From assembly GCA_018713255.1 (NCBI GenBank), contig DVFL01000006.1, positions 34,306-98,305 of the forward strand: a DNA stretch of 64,000 bases, read 5' to 3'. The position numbers were made by a program, and so were the translations under genes. Source of the stretch: Candidatus Cottocaccamicrobium excrementipullorum. GTDB lineage: Bacteria > Bacillota > Clostridia > Lachnospirales > Lachnospiraceae. The notes under the pieces are model-generated. The model did no database searches, was not told the DNA's origin, and saw nothing but the letters and a program-made list of their open reading frames with translations. Of the stretch, positions 1-8,054 are shown piece after piece; the stretch's first letter is position 1; every line of letters begins with the position of its first letter.

Positions 1-935
1 ACTTCATTCTCCCAATTTTGGCAGCCATTGGGGCAGCACTCTTAGTTGTTCACGGACAAGCTATATTAACTGCCGCAGCAAATGTTGCTGGCGGGTTGGC
101 AACTGCATCGGCATGGGCACTTGCCCATCTTCCACTCATCTTATTGGCCGCTGCTTTTGCTTCTGGGTTAATTGCTGCCCAGCAATTCGGCCTTGGCATG
201 GAAGAAGTTGGCGGATGGGTCGGGCAGGTGCTGGGAATGCTGTATGCCGTTGGCTATAACGTATTCGCCAGCCTGTGGAATGTGATTGCAGCCTTTGCGG
301 AATTTTTTGCTAATGTCTGGAATGATCCGCTAGGGGCGACCGCACGCCTGTTTTTTGATGTATTCGACACAATTCTGGGAATCGTTGAGACGGTAGCAGG
401 TGCCATTGATTCGCTTTTAGGAAGCAATTTAAGCAGCGCTGTTTCAGGATTCCGCAGCCAGTTATCCGGCTGGGTGGACGAAACGTTCGGAGAAAATGCT
501 ATTCAGATCAAACGTATGGCCAATTTGGACGTAGCTGCTACCTCTCAGCAGTGGGGAACCGTCGGTTCTAATATTGGATCAAAATTGGATAACATGAATA
601 TCAGTCTATCCGATATCGCTGGCGGAATTGGAGGGTTAAGTGATTTAGCGATTCCTTCTGCCGGAGATTTGGATGTTGGAGATGTCGGAACAGTCGGAAA
701 GGTCAAGAGCATTGATGGAGATGTAAATCTATCGGATGAAGATATTAAGATGTACCGTGATCTGGCGGAACGCCGGTACATGACCAACCTTGAGCTTCAG
801 ACACTGGCCCCGCAAATTACCATTAATATTCCCAAGGGCGCCGGCGATAACATCAGCGAGCAAGACCTGGCAAACCGCTTAAAGACGATTCTGATCCAGC
901 AGCAGGCGGCGCATACCGCTATTGCACACGGGTAG
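1..935 (+). CDS. Phage tail tape measure protein, C-terminal part
   Basis: The frame is open from the window edge, so only the last ~311 residues are visible and the true start lies outside. The visible N-terminal part has several hydrophobic Ala/Gly-rich stretches (first ~120 residues), followed by a region ending in QITINIPKGAGDN and EQDLANRLKTIL, a C-terminal pattern common in tape measure proteins of Gram-positive contractile phages. Tape measure proteins set tail length and run through the tail tube. The position immediately before XkdP/XkdQ-type genes fits the PBSX order. A TTG at 18 is in frame but is not needed as a start. Confidence 0.82.
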   Translation, partial: FILPILAAIGAALLVVHGQAILTAAANVAGGLATASAWALAHLPLILLAAAFASGLIAAQQFGLGMEEVGGWVGQVLGMLYAVGYNVFASLWNVIAAFAEFFANVWNDPLGATARLFFDVFDTILGIVETVAGAIDSLLGSNLSSAVSGFRSQLSGWVDETFGENAIQIKRMANLDVAATSQQWGTVGSNIGSKLDNMNISLSDIAGGIGGLSDLAIPSAGDLDVGDVGTVGKVKSIDGDVNLSDEDIKMYRDLAERRYMTNLELQTLAPQITINIPKGAGDNISEQDLANRLKTILIQQQAAHTAIAHG

Positions 936-949
936 GAGGTGGGAAACGC

Positions 950-1663
950 ATACGGAGACTAAGCTCATCCGCAAAAATTTACGTCCGGTTTAGCGGCACG
1001 CGGGTAGTTATTCCGGTCAACCCGGAAGAAATCAGTATCAAGTACCCATCCAACAACAAGGATTATGACGTAATCGGAATTGGCCAGGTGGTTGTTCCAA
1101 GAAAGCCGGCTCTCAAAGAGATCAGCTGGGAAAGCTTCTTTCCTGCCTCCCGCCAGGCCCCATATGTTGATCCTGATGCCTATGATCCGGAAGAATATGT
1201 GGATTGGTTTGAGCAGGCAATGAAAAAGAACCAAAAAGTCCGCCTGATCATCACCAGGGATGATCTATACAACACCAATATGCGTTGTATTGTGTCTGAT
1301 TTTGAGACCACGGACAAAGGCGGCGAACCCGGAGACATGTACTATAGTGTCACATTTCGGGAATATCGGGATTACTCGCCTGAGGCGGTAAATATTATTA
1401 CTCCTGCCGCCGAACAGCCGGAACAGCAGCCTGTGGACGCCACGTCTGAGACTGAACGGCCCATTGAAACCCCGGTGTTGCGTGTGGGGGCTTCAGTCAT
1501 TGCCAACGGTCAGTATTGGTATGACAGCTATGGCGCAAGGCCCTTCGGGACCGCAAATAATATCAGCACTACCGTAACCCGCATTGTGGAAGGAAATCCC
1601 TATCCCGTGCATATTGGTTCTTACGGCTGGCTCCGGGCGGATCAGCTGCAGATTGTGGGGTGA
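950..1663 (+). CDS. xkdP: XkdP-like tail protein, apparent ATA start
   Basis: Baseplate/tail-hub assembly protein of the XkdP type (237 residues from 950). The N-terminal part reads KIYVRFSGTRVVIPVNPEEI and the WESFFP motif follows, both typical of this family. The C-terminal ~60 residues (RVGASVIANGQYWYDSYGARP...GWLRADQLQ) resemble an SH3-like module in place of the usual LysM. The conserved N-terminus begins well before the first in-frame GTG at 1088. The only well-placed initiator is ATA at 950, with AGGAGGT at 934-940 nine bases upstream. Starting at 1088 would delete about 46 conserved residues. The family assignment is firm; the start codon is inference. Confidence 0.82.
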   Translation: MRRLSSSAKIYVRFSGTRVVIPVNPEEISIKYPSNNKDYDVIGIGQVVVPRKPALKEISWESFFPASRQAPYVDPDAYDPEEYVDWFEQAMKKNQKVRLIITRDDLYNTNMRCIVSDFETTDKGGEPGDMYYSVTFREYRDYSPEAVNIITPAAEQPEQQPVDATSETERPIETPVLRVGASVIANGQYWYDSYGARPFGTANNISTTVTRIVEGNPYPVHIGSYGWLRADQLQIVG

Positions 1664-1669
1664 TGATAC

Positions 1670-2692
1670 ATGGATTCATTTTCCCTGCAGGTGCAGATTG
1701 CCGGAACAGCGGCAGATGGAAGCACGCAAACAACAATTATGAATTATTCCAGTTCGGCCACTAAAGCAGAACTGACCACAAACCGGTTTGATTCGCCGGC
1801 AAAATTGACATTTACAATTTTGGAACAGAATCAAATTTCCATCCCTGAGGGAAGCAGCGTGGAGCTGGCCGTGGACGGCGTTAACATGTTTAAGGGCTAT
1901 GTATTTACGGCATCACAGAACCGGGATGGAGAGGTAGAATATACGGCATACGACCAGCTGCGGTACTTGAAAGCAAATGCGTCCTATGTGTTTGAAGCCA
2001 TGACATTGCCGCAAATCATTCAGCAAATTGCGGCAGACTTTGGCCTAACGTGTGGAACGCTGGTTGATACCGGGTATGCATTCCCTTGCCTGATCAAGGA
2101 AAACACCAGTTGCCTGGACATTATTTTTGATGCCTTGGCAGAAACCATCTATATGACTGGTAAGATTTTCGTGTTTTACGATAATGCGGGTGCTCTTACC
2201 CTGGCCGAGGCGAAGGACATGTATTCTAGCACGCTGATCGGTGACAAGAGCCTTGCAACGGATTTTACCTATAAACGTGATATTGACAGCGAGACCTATA
2301 ACCGGATCAAGCTGGTGCGCCCAAATTCCGAAACTGGCATGGCAGACACCTATATTGTTGAGGATACGGATACGCAGGCAATGTGGGGATTGCTGCAGTA
2401 TTATGACCAAGTGGACGAAAACATGAACGCCGCGCAGATAGAGCAGATGTGCACGCAATACCTGCAGTATTACAACCGGGTTGTGCAGGAATTAACCATT
2501 GACGCTCTTGGAATCCCTGGGCTGCGGGCGGGGATGATTGTCCCTGTCCGGCTGTCTGCCGTGGATTCTCTTTCGGTTTCCCGCCTGATGCTGGCGGAAA
2601 AGGTAACGCATACCTTTGACGGTGATGACCATACCATGTCCATTGAGGTTAAAAATTTTGATAATCTGGGAGGTGATCTGTCCATTGGCTGA
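1670..2692 (+). CDS. xkdQ: XkdQ-like phage tail hub protein
   Basis: 340-residue protein of the XkdQ family (hub protein related to phage gpD/gp27-type baseplate proteins). Early residues show the pattern 'SATKAELTTNRFDSPAKLTFT', and the centre has the YTAYDQLRYLKAN segment that is very characteristic of this family. It follows XkdP by six bases and overlaps the next gene by eight bases, so the genes are co-translated. ATG at 1670 is preceded by GGGGTGATGAT. Expected role: central hub of the baseplate that joins tail tube and spike. Confidence 0.85.
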   Translation: MDSFSLQVQIAGTAADGSTQTTIMNYSSSATKAELTTNRFDSPAKLTFTILEQNQISIPEGSSVELAVDGVNMFKGYVFTASQNRDGEVEYTAYDQLRYLKANASYVFEAMTLPQIIQQIAADFGLTCGTLVDTGYAFPCLIKENTSCLDIIFDALAETIYMTGKIFVFYDNAGALTLAEAKDMYSSTLIGDKSLATDFTYKRDIDSETYNRIKLVRPNSETGMADTYIVEDTDTQAMWGLLQYYDQVDENMNAAQIEQMCTQYLQYYNRVVQELTIDALGIPGLRAGMIVPVRLSAVDSLSVSRLMLAEKVTHTFDGDDHTMSIEVKNFDNLGGDLSIG

Positions 2693-3005
2693 TTTGATCG
2701 AAGTGATTCACGGAATCATACAGGAAACTAATGATGCGCAAAAGCCAGCAGATATCGCCTATGGAACCGTGATTGCTATATCCCCGTTGGCCATCCAAGT
2801 CCAGAGTACGATGCAGACGATTCCTGCTGCCGGGCTGATCCTAACATCGGGGGTGGTTGCCAAAACCGCGCAGGTCCAGGGTGGCCAAGGCGGCACTGTG
2901 TCAATTAACGAGGGATTGGCAGCGGGTGATAAGGTCATTATGATCCGGGTGTCAAAGGGGAATCGCTACATTGTATTATCTAAGGTTCAGGAGGTGGGAA
3001 CATAG
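2685..3005 (+). CDS. xkdR: DUF2577 (XkdR-like) phage tail protein, TTG start
   Basis: Small (106 residues) baseplate-associated protein of the DUF2577/XkdR type. It begins LADLIEVIHGIIQETNDAQKPADIAYGTV and ends in a beta-rich OB-fold-like part (GDKVIMIRVSKGNRYIVLSKV). The start is TTG at 2685, seven bases after AGGTGAT at 2671-2677 and overlapping the end of the XkdQ gene. Its TAG stop (3003-3005) overlaps the proposed ATA start of the next gene. Confidence 0.8.
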   Translation: MADLIEVIHGIIQETNDAQKPADIAYGTVIAISPLAIQVQSTMQTIPAAGLILTSGVVAKTAQVQGGQGGTVSINEGLAAGDKVIMIRVSKGNRYIVLSKVQEVGT

Positions 3006-3433
3006 CAACATTACCGCAAAACGTGGGGATTAACGCCCCGCTGACCTATGTAGACCTGCCGACCGATACATTTATTATTGACTGGTCCACCAATCAGATT
3101 GCTGGCACAGGTACTGGGCTGGCAGCCATGCGGCAGACCGTGGAAATCATTCTAAATGTTGAGCGGTTCCGCTGGCAGATTTATGACAGCAATTTCGGGT
3201 CAGAACTTCAGGATTTGATCGGAGACGAGCTGGACTACATTCAGTCTGAACTGCCCCGGAGAATCGAGGATGCGTTTTCGGTGGATAGCCGGATTTTATC
3301 TGTGGATAACTATGTGTTTAATACTGACGGCCGGGGGAATCTGACCGTCAGCTTTGACGTTCAGACAGCATACGGGACAATCTCAGAGGAGGTGACGGTA
3401 AACAATGATCGATTTGAGCGGATACACAACTAA
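3002..3433 (+). CDS. xkdS: DUF2634 (XkdS-like) baseplate protein, apparent ATA start
   Basis: 143-residue DUF2634/XkdS family protein, related to gp25 baseplate wedge proteins. The core reads YVDLPTDTFIIDW...RQTVEIILNVERFRWQIYDSNFG, typical of the family. In this frame a TAA lies at 2981 and there is no ATG/GTG/TTG until GTG 3023, which has no ribosome site. AGGAGG at 2989-2994 sits seven bases before ATA at 3002, giving the normal family start (M)ATLPQNVGINAPL. If the codon were ATG, the upstream gene would lose its TAG stop, so the two features are interlocked. Confidence 0.83.
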   Translation: MATLPQNVGINAPLTYVDLPTDTFIIDWSTNQIAGTGTGLAAMRQTVEIILNVERFRWQIYDSNFGSELQDLIGDELDYIQSELPRRIEDAFSVDSRILSVDNYVFNTDGRGNLTVSFDVQTAYGTISEEVTVNNDRFERIHN

Positions 3434-4559
3434 AGCAATTTTGGCAGCCATGCTGGAACAAGTGGATCCGGGGCTGGACACCCGGCAGGGCAGCATTATC
3501 CAGACCGCCTTGGGGCCGGTGGCCTGGTATCTGGAAGGAGTTTACATGACCCTGAGCCAGATCCAGGAAAACAGTAATCCCCAGACGGCGGTTGGAGAAT
3601 CATTGGATTTAATCACCATCACCAGAGGAATTGCCCGAAATGCGGCCAGAGCTGCCGTGAGAAAGGGAACGTTTAATGTAGAGATCCCATCCGGAAGCAC
3701 ATTTAAGACTATCAACGGCGCAGACTCGCTGATCTTCGTCTCAGGCGATGAAATTACAGATGAATCAAGCGGAGAGAATTACGTCTATCAGCTGACCTGT
3801 ACCACGCCTGGCACTGCCGGAAATAGCTATACCGGGGCGATTCTCCCGATCACAGCGATTTCCGGGCTAACATCTGCCAACATTGGGGAAATCATTACCG
3901 CCGGAACGGACGAGGAAACAGATGCTTCTCTCCGTTCCCGATTTTTTGCCAGTTTCGATGTGGCGGCCTTTGGTGGAAATATTTCTGCTTACCGTAACGC
4001 TATCCTGGCGATTGATGGCGTGGGCGCTGTCCAGGTCTACCCTGCCTGGAATGGCGGCGGCACAGTGTTGTGCAGCATCCTAGGATCAGACCTTAAGCCG
4101 GCCATTCCGGCCACGGTCGAGGAGGTCCAGGGGATCATCTGCCCATCAGAAGACGGTGGAAGCACTCCATCTCCGAACGGCTACGGAATGGCGCCGATCG
4201 GCGCGGCGGTGACGATTACCACGGGCACAGAGCTGGTGTTAAATATCACTTGTGATATTCAGTTTCAGAATGGAATCCAGAACGGGCCGGAAATGTATCA
4301 ATCACAAATCGAGGAGCGCATCCAGGACTACATTAATGAGGTGGTGGCTGAGTGGGGTGCACCGATTAAGTCACAGACTATAAGTTATTCTGTGGTAATT
4401 TACATTTCGCGGATTATCTACTCTATTTTGCAGATTTCGGAAATCGTCAATGTGTCCAATGTACGAATTAATGGATCTGGGAATGACCTGACGCTGACAG
4501 AGACACCTACGCTTCAGCAAGTGCCGGTTTTGGGGGAGGTAGTGATCAATGGCGAATAG
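3405..4559 (+). CDS. xkdT: Baseplate J-like protein (XkdT)
   Basis: 384-residue baseplate J family protein, the wedge component that contacts both the hub and the tail fibres. Supporting segments are the N-terminal LEQVDPGLDTRQGSIIQTALGP, the central AGTDEETDASLRSRFFASF and the later GAVQVYPAWNGGGTV. All are hallmarks of gpJ/XkdT. ATG at 3405 follows GGAGGTGA and overlaps the previous gene; the downstream gene overlaps its stop by eleven bases. Confidence 0.9.
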   Translation: MIDLSGYTTKAILAAMLEQVDPGLDTRQGSIIQTALGPVAWYLEGVYMTLSQIQENSNPQTAVGESLDLITITRGIARNAARAAVRKGTFNVEIPSGSTFKTINGADSLIFVSGDEITDESSGENYVYQLTCTTPGTAGNSYTGAILPITAISGLTSANIGEIITAGTDEETDASLRSRFFASFDVAAFGGNISAYRNAILAIDGVGAVQVYPAWNGGGTVLCSILGSDLKPAIPATVEEVQGIICPSEDGGSTPSPNGYGMAPIGAAVTITTGTELVLNITCDIQFQNGIQNGPEMYQSQIEERIQDYINEVVAEWGAPIKSQTISYSVVIYISRIIYSILQISEIVNVSNVRINGSGNDLTLTETPTLQQVPVLGEVVINGE

Positions 4560-5097
4560 TTATGATGTGTTAAACAACCAGCTTCCGTATTACTTCCGAC
4601 CGATTCGGGAATTCCAAGCTATTTTGGCAGCACATGGTTACGCGCTGGATAGCCTGGATGCGAATGTATCGCAGATCGCAGCGAATAATTACATCAGCAC
4701 ATGCGACGAGGGTACCATCGCATTCTGGGAAAATCTGCTGGGAATCACCTATCAGTTCGGCGATACCCTGGATTACCGGCGTCAACGGGTGCTGCAGAAA
4801 TTTAACACAGTTGTACCATACTCCATCGGATTCCTGAATGACCGCCTAACGAGCCTGTTTGGCTCAGATGGATATACCCTAACGATTGATTATGAAGAGC
4901 AAACGCTAAGTGCGCGGGTAAGTTCCGACCGGTATGGGGCAGTTGATCTGCTGTATGATTTGCTGTGGGATGTAATACCAGCTCATCTGCAGGTCATCGC
5001 CAACCAGGAAACAACAAACAATATCGGCGGTACCAGACTCCGGGTGGGAGGAATTGTAGCTAATACCAGGATCCAGACTATTCCGCCGGGAGAATGA
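4549..5097 (+). CDS. xkdU: DUF2313 (XkdU/YmfQ-like) tail protein
   Basis: 182-residue protein of the XkdU/YmfQ family, which sits at the baseplate-to-fibre junction. It begins NSYDVLNNQLPYYFRPIREFQAI and carries WENLLGI and RRQRVLQKFN, the usual family landmarks. The ATG overlaps the end of xkdT and has GGGGGAGGT upstream. It is the last gene of the conserved baseplate block; fibre genes follow. Confidence 0.82.
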   Translation: MANSYDVLNNQLPYYFRPIREFQAILAAHGYALDSLDANVSQIAANNYISTCDEGTIAFWENLLGITYQFGDTLDYRRQRVLQKFNTVVPYSIGFLNDRLTSLFGSDGYTLTIDYEEQTLSARVSSDRYGAVDLLYDLLWDVIPAHLQVIANQETTNNIGGTRLRVGGIVANTRIQTIPPGE

Positions 5098-5115
5098 GAA
5101 GGGAGGAACTAATAC

Positions 5116-5871
5116 ATAGGGCAGTATAATTCTGCAGTGATTACCAATGCCGGGCAGCAGCTGATTGCGAATGCAATCGCTGGGAGCGGAGAAATCGCTA
5201 TTACAGCAGTTAAAACATCCAGCCATACCTACTCTGCGTCAAATATTCCCAATCTGACAGATTTGGAAGACATTGAGCAGACCGTGCAGAATCCGTCTGC
5301 TGGAGTATTTAACAATACGATGGTGCAAGTATCCGCACGGTTTGATAATCAGGATGTTTCCAGCCCCTATCTGATTCAGACGCTGGGGATTTACGCACAG
5401 ATCGGAAGCGGTTCCGAAACGTTGCTGGCTGTTTCTTTAGCAACCAGCCCAGACCAGATGCCAGCGGAAAGTGACGCATCATTATCAGCGTTTATTTATA
5501 ACATTCAGATGACCATTCAGCAAGCATCCCAACTGACTTTTACTGTTAATCCGGCTGGGACTGCCACTCTTCAGGATCTCCAGGACATGCTGGCACTAAT
5601 CCGCCGCGTGATCCTGGTTCCCTTTCCTGCATCCGGATGGTCTAGTTCCCCGCCATACACCCAGACGGCGCAGGCATCGGGCATTGAGTCCATCGATACG
5701 CCGACGGTGGGGCTTTATGTGCCTGTGGGGACAGGCGATGACGAGGAAGCAGCATTAAAAGCGGCCTATGGGTGCGTGACATATGTAGATACCGGAAAAG
5801 GGACAATTACAGCTACTTGTGTTGGCAAAAAACCTGAGGACGAATTTACCATGGCAGTTAAGGGGGTGTAA
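5116..5871 (+). CDS. Phage tail fibre N-terminal-type protein, apparent ATA start
   Basis: 251-residue protein starting (M)GQYNSAVITNAGQQLIANAIAG, the typical N-terminus of Firmicutes tail-fibre or collar proteins. The rest is beta-rich and low in charge, and ends near GKKPEDEFTMAVKGV. In frame, TAA at 5110-5112 closes the upstream side. ATA at 5116 lies nine bases after GGGAGG (5101-5106). The next usable start, GTG 5137, has no ribosome site and would remove the conserved GQYNSA segment. Expected role: attaches the fibre to the baseplate, possibly carrying receptor-binding parts. Confidence 0.75.
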   Translation: MGQYNSAVITNAGQQLIANAIAGSGEIAITAVKTSSHTYSASNIPNLTDLEDIEQTVQNPSAGVFNNTMVQVSARFDNQDVSSPYLIQTLGIYAQIGSGSETLLAVSLATSPDQMPAESDASLSAFIYNIQMTIQQASQLTFTVNPAGTATLQDLQDMLALIRRVILVPFPASGWSSSPPYTQTAQASGIESIDTPTVGLYVPVGTGDDEEAALKAAYGCVTYVDTGKGTITATCVGKKPEDEFTMAVKGV

Positions 5872-5874
5872 TCG

Positions 5875-7224
5875 GTGGCAAGAGCAATTTTACTTTCGGT
5901 TGGCGGCGCTGCTGATCTTAGGCAGGTTACTGCGCTTGCTTCCGATGTACTGGAGGGGAAGGTCATTGTGGATGCAAACGGCAACCCGTTAACCGGAACA
6001 ATGCCAGATCAATCCGGGTGGGAATACAATAACCTTCCAGCAGGGCAATCCGTTAACATCCCCAAAGGCTATCATGATGGGAGCGAGTATGTAAGAGCGC
6101 AGCCGTTATCCTCCCAAACATTCGGCACGGGCACGGCTGAAGATGTTCTCGAAGGCGAGACAGTATGGGTAAATGGAGAACAGATCAACGGTGAAATGGC
6201 GAATAATGGTGCGTTCAATTATACCCTTAGTGCCGGAGGATCTGTATTGATCCCAGCGGGATATCATAACGGTCAGGGCCGTGTTGCGGCACGCTCCTTG
6301 GCTAACCAGACAGATGGAACTGCGACTGCCAATGACATACTGGACGGCGAAACCGCTTGGGTAGATGGAGTGCAGATCGAAGGTGCTATGGCAAATAGGG
6401 GCGCAATTAGCCAATCCTTGAATGCAGGGGGAAGCTACACAATTCCTGAAGGCTATCACAACGGGTCCGGCGTTGTGAGGGCGAATAGCTTGGCGTCGCA
6501 GACGCCGGGCACAGCAGACAACACAATGATATTGGACGGAGAAACTGCCTGGGTGGATGGGGAACTGGTGGAAGGCACTATGCCGAACCAGAACATATAC
6601 AGCGTCACAGACGTAGCGGATGAAGCAGCATCCAGCTGGATCAATGTGTATATTTACCGCGGGGCTTATTTGCAATCTATTGCATCTCATAATAATAGGC
6701 ATCTTTTGCATATTAGCTATCCAACGCTAAGAAACGTGTTAGGGATTACCACAGATAAAATTCTTTGGGGACAAAGCATAGCCGGATCAACAGGCAGCGC
6801 CCAGGGATGGTATGACAGCAACACTGATATCTTCAGAAACGGCGTATTTGGCGGATGGGGGCTGGAAATCGTATCTGGCTCAGGAGTCAACCTTTCGGCT
6901 AATACTGATAACGGGGGAATTCAGGGGCCAACCCCATCCATTGAAACTACTAGGCAGATTGACTTTACAGACATATCCCAAATCAATCTACATACTACAC
7001 ATATCACCGGAAACGCAGGAACTCCATATTATGCGCGGGTCACCCTCTTGGACACGGGGCAGGTTTACAACGCATCATCGCAGTCTCCAGGAATTGGTGC
7101 AACGGCATCATTTTATATCCCAGTTTCTGCGCAAGTCAAATCCCGCATCCGAGTGGAGATTGTTTGTCCGTCCTCGTCAACGCAGGGGATCAGGATTACT
7201 GTAATCTGGATGTCAAAACGATAG
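5875..7224 (+). CDS. Repeat-containing phage tail fibre/receptor-binding protein
   Basis: 449-residue protein that starts with GTG three bases after the previous stop. Residues ~20-230 hold four tandem modules of about 55 residues. Each has a core of the type ILDGETAWVDG...EGTMPN followed by an aromatic turn GYHNGSG.VRANSL; the fourth is incomplete. The C-terminal half (residues ~230-449) has no repeats and no domain I recognise; it is probably the receptor-binding tip, judging by position just before the lysis genes. The function is inferred from context and architecture. Confidence 0.7.
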   Translation: MARAILLSVGGAADLRQVTALASDVLEGKVIVDANGNPLTGTMPDQSGWEYNNLPAGQSVNIPKGYHDGSEYVRAQPLSSQTFGTGTAEDVLEGETVWVNGEQINGEMANNGAFNYTLSAGGSVLIPAGYHNGQGRVAARSLANQTDGTATANDILDGETAWVDGVQIEGAMANRGAISQSLNAGGSYTIPEGYHNGSGVVRANSLASQTPGTADNTMILDGETAWVDGELVEGTMPNQNIYSVTDVADEAASSWINVYIYRGAYLQSIASHNNRHLLHISYPTLRNVLGITTDKILWGQSIAGSTGSAQGWYDSNTDIFRNGVFGGWGLEIVSGSGVNLSANTDNGGIQGPTPSIETTRQIDFTDISQINLHTTHITGNAGTPYYARVTLLDTGQVYNASSQSPGIGATASFYIPVSAQVKSRIRVEIVCPSSSTQGIRITVIWMSKR

Positions 7225-7241
7225 GAAAGAGAGGGAACAGA

Positions 7242-7736
7242 ATAAAATTTTTAGACAGATGCAATGCCATTTATGGCGCTGTTATCACTGTGCTGACAGC
7301 GGTATTTGGTGTTTACTGGTACGTTTTTGCGGCATATCTGTTATGCAATGTGTGCGATTATATTACAGGATGGTGGAAAGCAAGAAAGCTAAAGCAAGAA
7401 TCGAGCCGCGTAGGATTAAATGGGATCCTGAAAAAATGCGGCTACTGGCTGATCGTCCTGGTGGCATTCTTAATCCCAGAGGTATTTGTACACCTGGGGA
7501 ATGATCTGCTGGGCATTGACCTGGCTTTTTTAATGCTGTTAGGCTGGTTTACCCTGGCCACACTATTGATCAACGAAATCCGCAGCATCCTGGAAAATCT
7601 GGTGGAATGCGGCTGTGAGGTCCCAGAATTTTTAATTGCGGGGCTTGCTGTTACCGAAAAGTTACTTGATGCTGAGATTAAAATTCCCGGAATGACCGGA
7701 GAAAGTGAGGAATATAAAAATGATGAACAGAAATGA
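7242..7736 (+). CDS. Phage holin, apparent ATA start
   Basis: 164-residue holin of the toxin-secretion/phage-lysis family. It starts (M)KFLDRCNAIYGAVITVLTAV and has three or four hydrophobic segments (FGVYWYVFAAYLLCNVC, CGYWLIVLVAFLIP, LAFLMLLGWFTLATLLI), with the family motif DYITGWWKARK between them. The frame is open upstream inside the fibre gene (TTG at 7164), but the family start coincides with ATA 7242, about eight bases after the purine-rich AGAGAGGG. It forms the membrane lesion that releases the endolysin. Confidence 0.8.
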   Translation: MKFLDRCNAIYGAVITVLTAVFGVYWYVFAAYLLCNVCDYITGWWKARKLKQESSRVGLNGILKKCGYWLIVLVAFLIPEVFVHLGNDLLGIDLAFLMLLGWFTLATLLINEIRSILENLVECGCEVPEFLIAGLAVTEKLLDAEIKIPGMTGESEEYKNDEQK

Positions 7737-7992
7737 AATCCCTGCAGCAGAAGCTAAAATTAAGGCAGAAATTGCAAAGAGAGGCACGCCTGAGTGCAAA
7801 GACGTGGAAGCACTGATCGATACCTATACCGGACCAGCGACTGGTCTTGTGTGGGACGAGGGCGCCGAGAAGCTGGAACTGGCAGAAGGTTACATCTTCG
7901 ACAATGATGGAAACGTTGTTCTGCTGGATGATGTTACCGGCCCCGGAACCGGCATGATTTACAAAGACGGCAAACTGGTGCCGGCGGAGTAA
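7720..7992 (+). CDS. Small acidic phage protein between holin and lysin
   Basis: 90-residue protein overlapping the end of the holin gene; ATG 7720 (or 7723) follows GTGAGG. Two related segments, GPATGLVWDEGAEKLELAEGYIFDNDGN and GPGTGMIYKDGKL, suggest a small duplicated beta module. I do not recognise a family with a known function. Its fixed place between holin and lysin suggests a lysis-linked or late accessory role. It is the last gene before an intrinsic terminator. Confidence 0.65.
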   Translation: MMNRNEIPAAEAKIKAEIAKRGTPECKDVEALIDTYTGPATGLVWDEGAEKLELAEGYIFDNDGNVVLLDDVTGPGTGMIYKDGKLVPAE

Positions 7993-8037
7993 TTGCACCG
8001 GTGCAACTGGCCCTGGGGATAACCTGGGGCCTTTTTT
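7993..8037 (+). terminator. Palindrome plus intrinsic terminator before the lysin gene
   Basis: TTGCACCGGTGCAA at 7993-8006 is a perfect 14-bp palindrome directly after the stop of the small protein. It is followed by a nine-pair hairpin (8009-8017 with 8023-8031, loop GATAA) and TTTTTT at 8032-8037. This is a standard rho-independent terminator lying between the tail/holin genes and the endolysin. Confidence 0.8.
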
Positions 8038-8054
8038 AAATTGGAGGATGAATC

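Noticed and set aside
5875..6600. Repeats in the tail fibre gene as recombination sites for phase variation
   Set aside because: Modules are similar at protein level but clearly diverged in DNA, and no invertase gene is near.
5116..7224. Diversity-generating retroelement acting on the tail fibre genes
   Set aside because: There is no reverse transcriptase gene, no Avd-like gene and no template/variable repeat pair in the window.
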